The position numbers and the translations under genes were made by a program. DNA of 15,017 nt. It comes from CAYPEZ01 sp964622275 (GTDB lineage: Bacteria > Patescibacteriota > Minisyncoccia > Phycocordibacterales > UBA6899). The notes below the pieces were generated by a model. The model was not told the origin of the DNA. It was given only the letters and a program-made list of their open reading frames with translations, and did no database searches. The stretch is from positions 1 through 15,017 of the forward strand of contig CAZUMX010000024.1 of NCBI GenBank assembly GCA_964622275.1. The letters are read 5' to 3'. Below, one piece after another: positions 13,568-15,017 of this stretch (within the stretch, counting starts at the first letter, position 1; each line of letters begins with the position of its first letter).

Positions 13568-13736
13568 GCAGGTTCAACTTTTCAAAAAAGAACTTGCGAT
13601 CATATCAATAGTTCTTTCAAAATAAAAACAGAAAACCTGCAACAAATCTCCATCAACCGTTTTCTCGATTGAAGCCTCAGCTTCAATCACTCCTCTCATA
13701 AAAGGTCCGTTGAGCAAAGCTCCGGACCTTTTTTAT
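13568..13736 (+). ncRNA. Candidate structured non-coding RNA ending in a strong terminator
   Basis: The segment has a nested fold. GCAGGTT (13568-13574) pairs with AACCTGC (13634-13640), enclosing AAAGAACT (13587-13594) paired with AGTTCTTT (13610-13617). A perfect 9-bp hairpin GATTGAAGC-CTCA-GCTTCAATC follows (13667-13688), then a terminator hairpin. A weak -10-like TATTAG (13559-13564) sits just before the first stem. No protein-coding frame fits on the plus strand, so the terminator has no other obvious customer on this strand. I do not recognise a known RNA family; it does not resemble tmRNA or a long 6S rod. Confidence 0.35.
13701..13735. terminator. Rho-independent terminator between candidate RNA and holA
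   Basis: AAAGGTCCG (13701-13709) pairs with CGGACCTTT (13723-13731), with an inner GAGC/GCTC stem around an AAA loop. A run of six T starts at 13729 on the plus strand. On the minus strand the stem ends in CCTTTT, so it may also terminate holA, which stops 21 bases away. Confidence 0.8.
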
Positions 13737-13755
13737 TTTCAAAAAATTTTCTCAA

Positions 13756-14460
13756 CTATTTGAGCACGAAAGATTCTAGAGCAATACCCAAATCACCACC
13801 ATTTCTTCTAGTCGATTCAAGAAGAGAGACGAGTTGGGAGAGAGTTTCTCTTACCTCATCTTCTTGCCATTTTGCCCCATGTTTTCTTGCCTTTTCGAGG
13901 GGGTACGGCTTCATCCCCAGCTCATCAGGAGTATGCCCCAATCTCCCAACTTTGGCTAAAAATAACGTTTTTATTGCCCAATAGAGAGCCCCATACACCT
14001 CCTCTGGCGCAGCTCCGTCCTGAAAGAGCCGTGTGAGCGATAGCCAAGAAGATTTTTTATCCTTTGAAAGATATTGATCGGTGAATCCAAATACCGAAGG
14101 AGCCGTTGTGGTTTCGCGAAGTGCAAAATCTGCGATAGGGGTTTTCTGCTTTTTCGCCTCATCTTTGAGTTCTTTTGGAAATTTCTCATCGACAAGAAGA
14201 AACGTGTTTTGTGATTGCGCCATAGACGACAATTGTGATACAAGAAATGCTCGTACATCCTCAGAAAAAAGCGAGAACCCATCGAGTACAATCGTATACG
14301 TTTCTCCAAAGAGAGAATCGGTGAAGTACGGGTCAAGCATCGGAACGGTCACCTCCCCCGCATGCCTGCGATAGGATCCGTCTTGTTGTGATGCTTGTGT
14401 CAGAGGGTGAGTGGCTTTTCTTATCTCGCCAAAATCATTCCCAGAAAAGAGGTGGAGCAT
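13756..14460 (-). CDS. holA: DNA polymerase III subunit delta (HolA), short form
   Basis: HolA opens the sliding clamp as part of the clamp-loader complex. The 234-residue protein starts MLHLFSGNDF, like the YLFYGED start of the family, and has the ATPase-like core strand TYTIVLDGF (54-62) and TFLLVDEKFP (86-95). The C-terminal helical collar domain carries GMKPYPLEKARKHGAKW (182-198) and a final STRRNGGDLGIALESFVL, which corresponds to the family's LKSG...ALELLLL ending. The usual length is about 330, so roughly 100 residues are missing, mainly from the middle (domain II). This appears to be a natural reduction rather than a frameshift, because both ends are intact. It is a single gene with its own -10 six bases before the ATG. 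Confidence 0.8.
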   Translation of the reverse strand: MLHLFSGNDFGEIRKATHPLTQASQQDGSYRRHAGEVTVPMLDPYFTDSLFGETYTIVLDGFSLFSEDVRAFLVSQLSSMAQSQNTFLLVDEKFPKELKDEAKKQKTPIADFALRETTTAPSVFGFTDQYLSKDKKSSWLSLTRLFQDGAAPEEVYGALYWAIKTLFLAKVGRLGHTPDELGMKPYPLEKARKHGAKWQEDEVRETLSQLVSLLESTRRNGGDLGIALESFVLK

Positions 14461-14472
14461 GAGGGTATCGTA
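14461..14472 (-). promoter_or_regulatory. -10 element of holA, predicted leaderless
   Basis: On the minus strand TACGAT (14472-14467, four of six consensus bases) is followed by ACCCTC and the ATG ending at 14460. There is no Shine-Dalgarno sequence. The upstream terminator of the next gene ends only about a dozen bases from this element. Confidence 0.45.
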
Positions 14473-14484
14473 CGGCCTTGTGAG

Positions 14485-14537
14485 GCAAAAGAAAAGCCCC
14501 CGTGAGATATCGCGCTTTTGCGCTATCTCACGGGGGC
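14485..14537 (-). terminator. Strong rho-independent terminator of the 151-aa gene
   Basis: A GCCCCCGTGAGATA arm (14496-14509) pairs perfectly with TATCTCACGGGGGC (14524-14537). An inner GCGC/GCGC stem, a two-base bulge and a TTTT loop sit inside. On the minus strand the stem is followed by TTTTCTTTTG. It begins eight bases after the stop of the 14546 gene and separates it from holA. Confidence 0.92.
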
Positions 14538-14545
14538 GATGGTGG

Positions 14546-15001
14546 TTAGGCCACCTGCACCTGCTGCTTATTCTTCTCCATCACCTTGTCCTTGATGGGA
14601 ATAATAAACTTGGTCAGGTGATGAAAGGCGGTTTGGTCGATGAGCTCCAGATGGTGCTCGTGATACTTGAGTCCCCTCTGGATGAATGTCCTGATACAGA
14701 CTCGATACTGCTCGTGAAGGCCCCAGAAGTGGTTTTCCTTCATCCAACGATTGATCTCGTTGTCTCCTACAGGTTTCGCCTCGTCGCCGAGCTTGTCGAT
14801 CGCATCGATAAACTCGATGAGCGCAAGAACGTGGCTCTCAGGATGAGCCAATACGAAAGAAAACACCGCAGGCATGGATGCTTCCATGCGATCCAACACG
14901 ACGATCGTGTTCCGCTTTGCCCGCTGAGGAAAAGGCATCTCCTCGATCATAGCAAGGACCACCTTCTTGACCGAGCGTTGCAGGCCGTTATCATTTTCCA
15001 T
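14546..15001 (-). CDS. Hypothetical protein, helical, cytoplasmic
   Basis: I do not recognise this 151-residue protein. It has no signal peptide or membrane segment, is rich in Glu/Lys/His and in predicted helix (for example RSVKKVVLAMIEEM at 9-22 and SHVLALIEFIDAIDKLG at 56-72), and ends in a polar tail NKQQVQVA. A KYHEHHLELIDQTAFHH stretch (112-128) holds five histidines, which could bind metal, but the spacing matches no motif known to me. Unlike its neighbours it has a Shine-Dalgarno-like AAAAGGGG six bases before the ATG and a very strong terminator. By eye its codon use favours G/C third positions more than neighbouring genes. Together these suggest an independent, well-expressed or transferred gene; function is unknown. 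Confidence 0.7.
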   Translation of the reverse strand: MENDNGLQRSVKKVVLAMIEEMPFPQRAKRNTIVVLDRMEASMPAVFSFVLAHPESHVLALIEFIDAIDKLGDEAKPVGDNEINRWMKENHFWGLHEQYRVCIRTFIQRGLKYHEHHLELIDQTAFHHLTKFIIPIKDKVMEKNKQQVQVA

Positions 15002-15007
15002 TCAAAA

Positions 15008-15015
15008 CCCCTTTT
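15008..15015 (-). promoter_or_regulatory. Shine-Dalgarno-like sequence of the 151-aa gene
   Basis: AAAAGGGG (minus strand) lies six bases before the ATG at 15001. AAAGG is complementary to the 16S 3' end. This is the only first-in-unit gene in the window with a ribosome binding site instead of a -10 at that position. The promoter would be outside the window. Confidence 0.45.
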
Positions 15016-15017
15016 AT

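Noticed and set aside
13568..13736. tmRNA or 6S RNA
   Set aside because: There is no tRNA-Ala-like end pair with a tag frame, and no long rod with a central bubble; the stems seen fit neither family.
13346..13740. Chromosomal replication origin
   Set aside because: One exact DnaA box and one poor one are too few, and neither dnaA nor dnaN is adjacent.

Overview
The window looks like a chromosomal segment of a Candidate Phyla Radiation (Patescibacteria, Parcubacteria-like) bacterium. The evidence is a VirB2/TrbC-like two-helix pilin domain of the kind common in these genomes, a lamin-tail-like lipid-anchored or membrane-anchored protein with the cysteine-rich insert seen in the same group, a truncated Mur ligase, a very short HolA, and tight gene packing. 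TGA is used as a stop (ruvA), so the code is standard and the glycine-TGA lineages (Gracilibacteria, Absconditabacteria) are unlikely. The lineage is inferred; no 16S gene is present.

Layout. 1-1356 is housekeeping: a single-domain response regulator, then rpsT on the minus strand and ruvA on the plus strand reading away from each other. 1353-10055 is dominated by two very large secreted or surface proteins. The first (1076 aa, its ATG overlapping the ruvA stop) joins a pilin-like membrane domain to Ig/PKD-like modules and a C-terminal TIM-barrel glycosidase-like region. The second (1793 aa) strings two related glycosidase-like barrels, an SH3-like domain, a beta-sandwich module, a right-handed beta-helix and a C-terminal jelly-roll on Thr-Pro linkers. 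10122-12160 holds a MurE-like ligase and the lamin-tail-like membrane protein. 12157-13073 holds a SpoU-type RNA methyltransferase and a DoxX-like membrane protein, divergently transcribed from a 23-bp shared promoter. At 13107 is tRNA-Lys(TTT) with its terminator, followed by about 550 bp without genes that contains a duplicated piece of the tRNA 3' end, several hairpins and a candidate structured RNA. holA and an unrecognised gene follow on the minus strand.

The most unexpected signal is regulatory. All eight genes that appear to start a transcript have a -10-like hexamer ending exactly 6 (once 7) bases before the start codon, often with an upstream TGn. This places the transcription start on or next to the A of ATG, so these mRNAs should be leaderless. 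The genes inside operons lack this signal, and the last gene of the window has a Shine-Dalgarno-like sequence instead.

The two large proteins are the accessory heart of the window. They share Thr-Pro linkers and a Cys-x3-PNT-x-Y beta-sandwich signature, and probably act outside the cell on host or environmental polysaccharide, or as a surface adhesive apparatus. The substrate cannot be read from the sequence.
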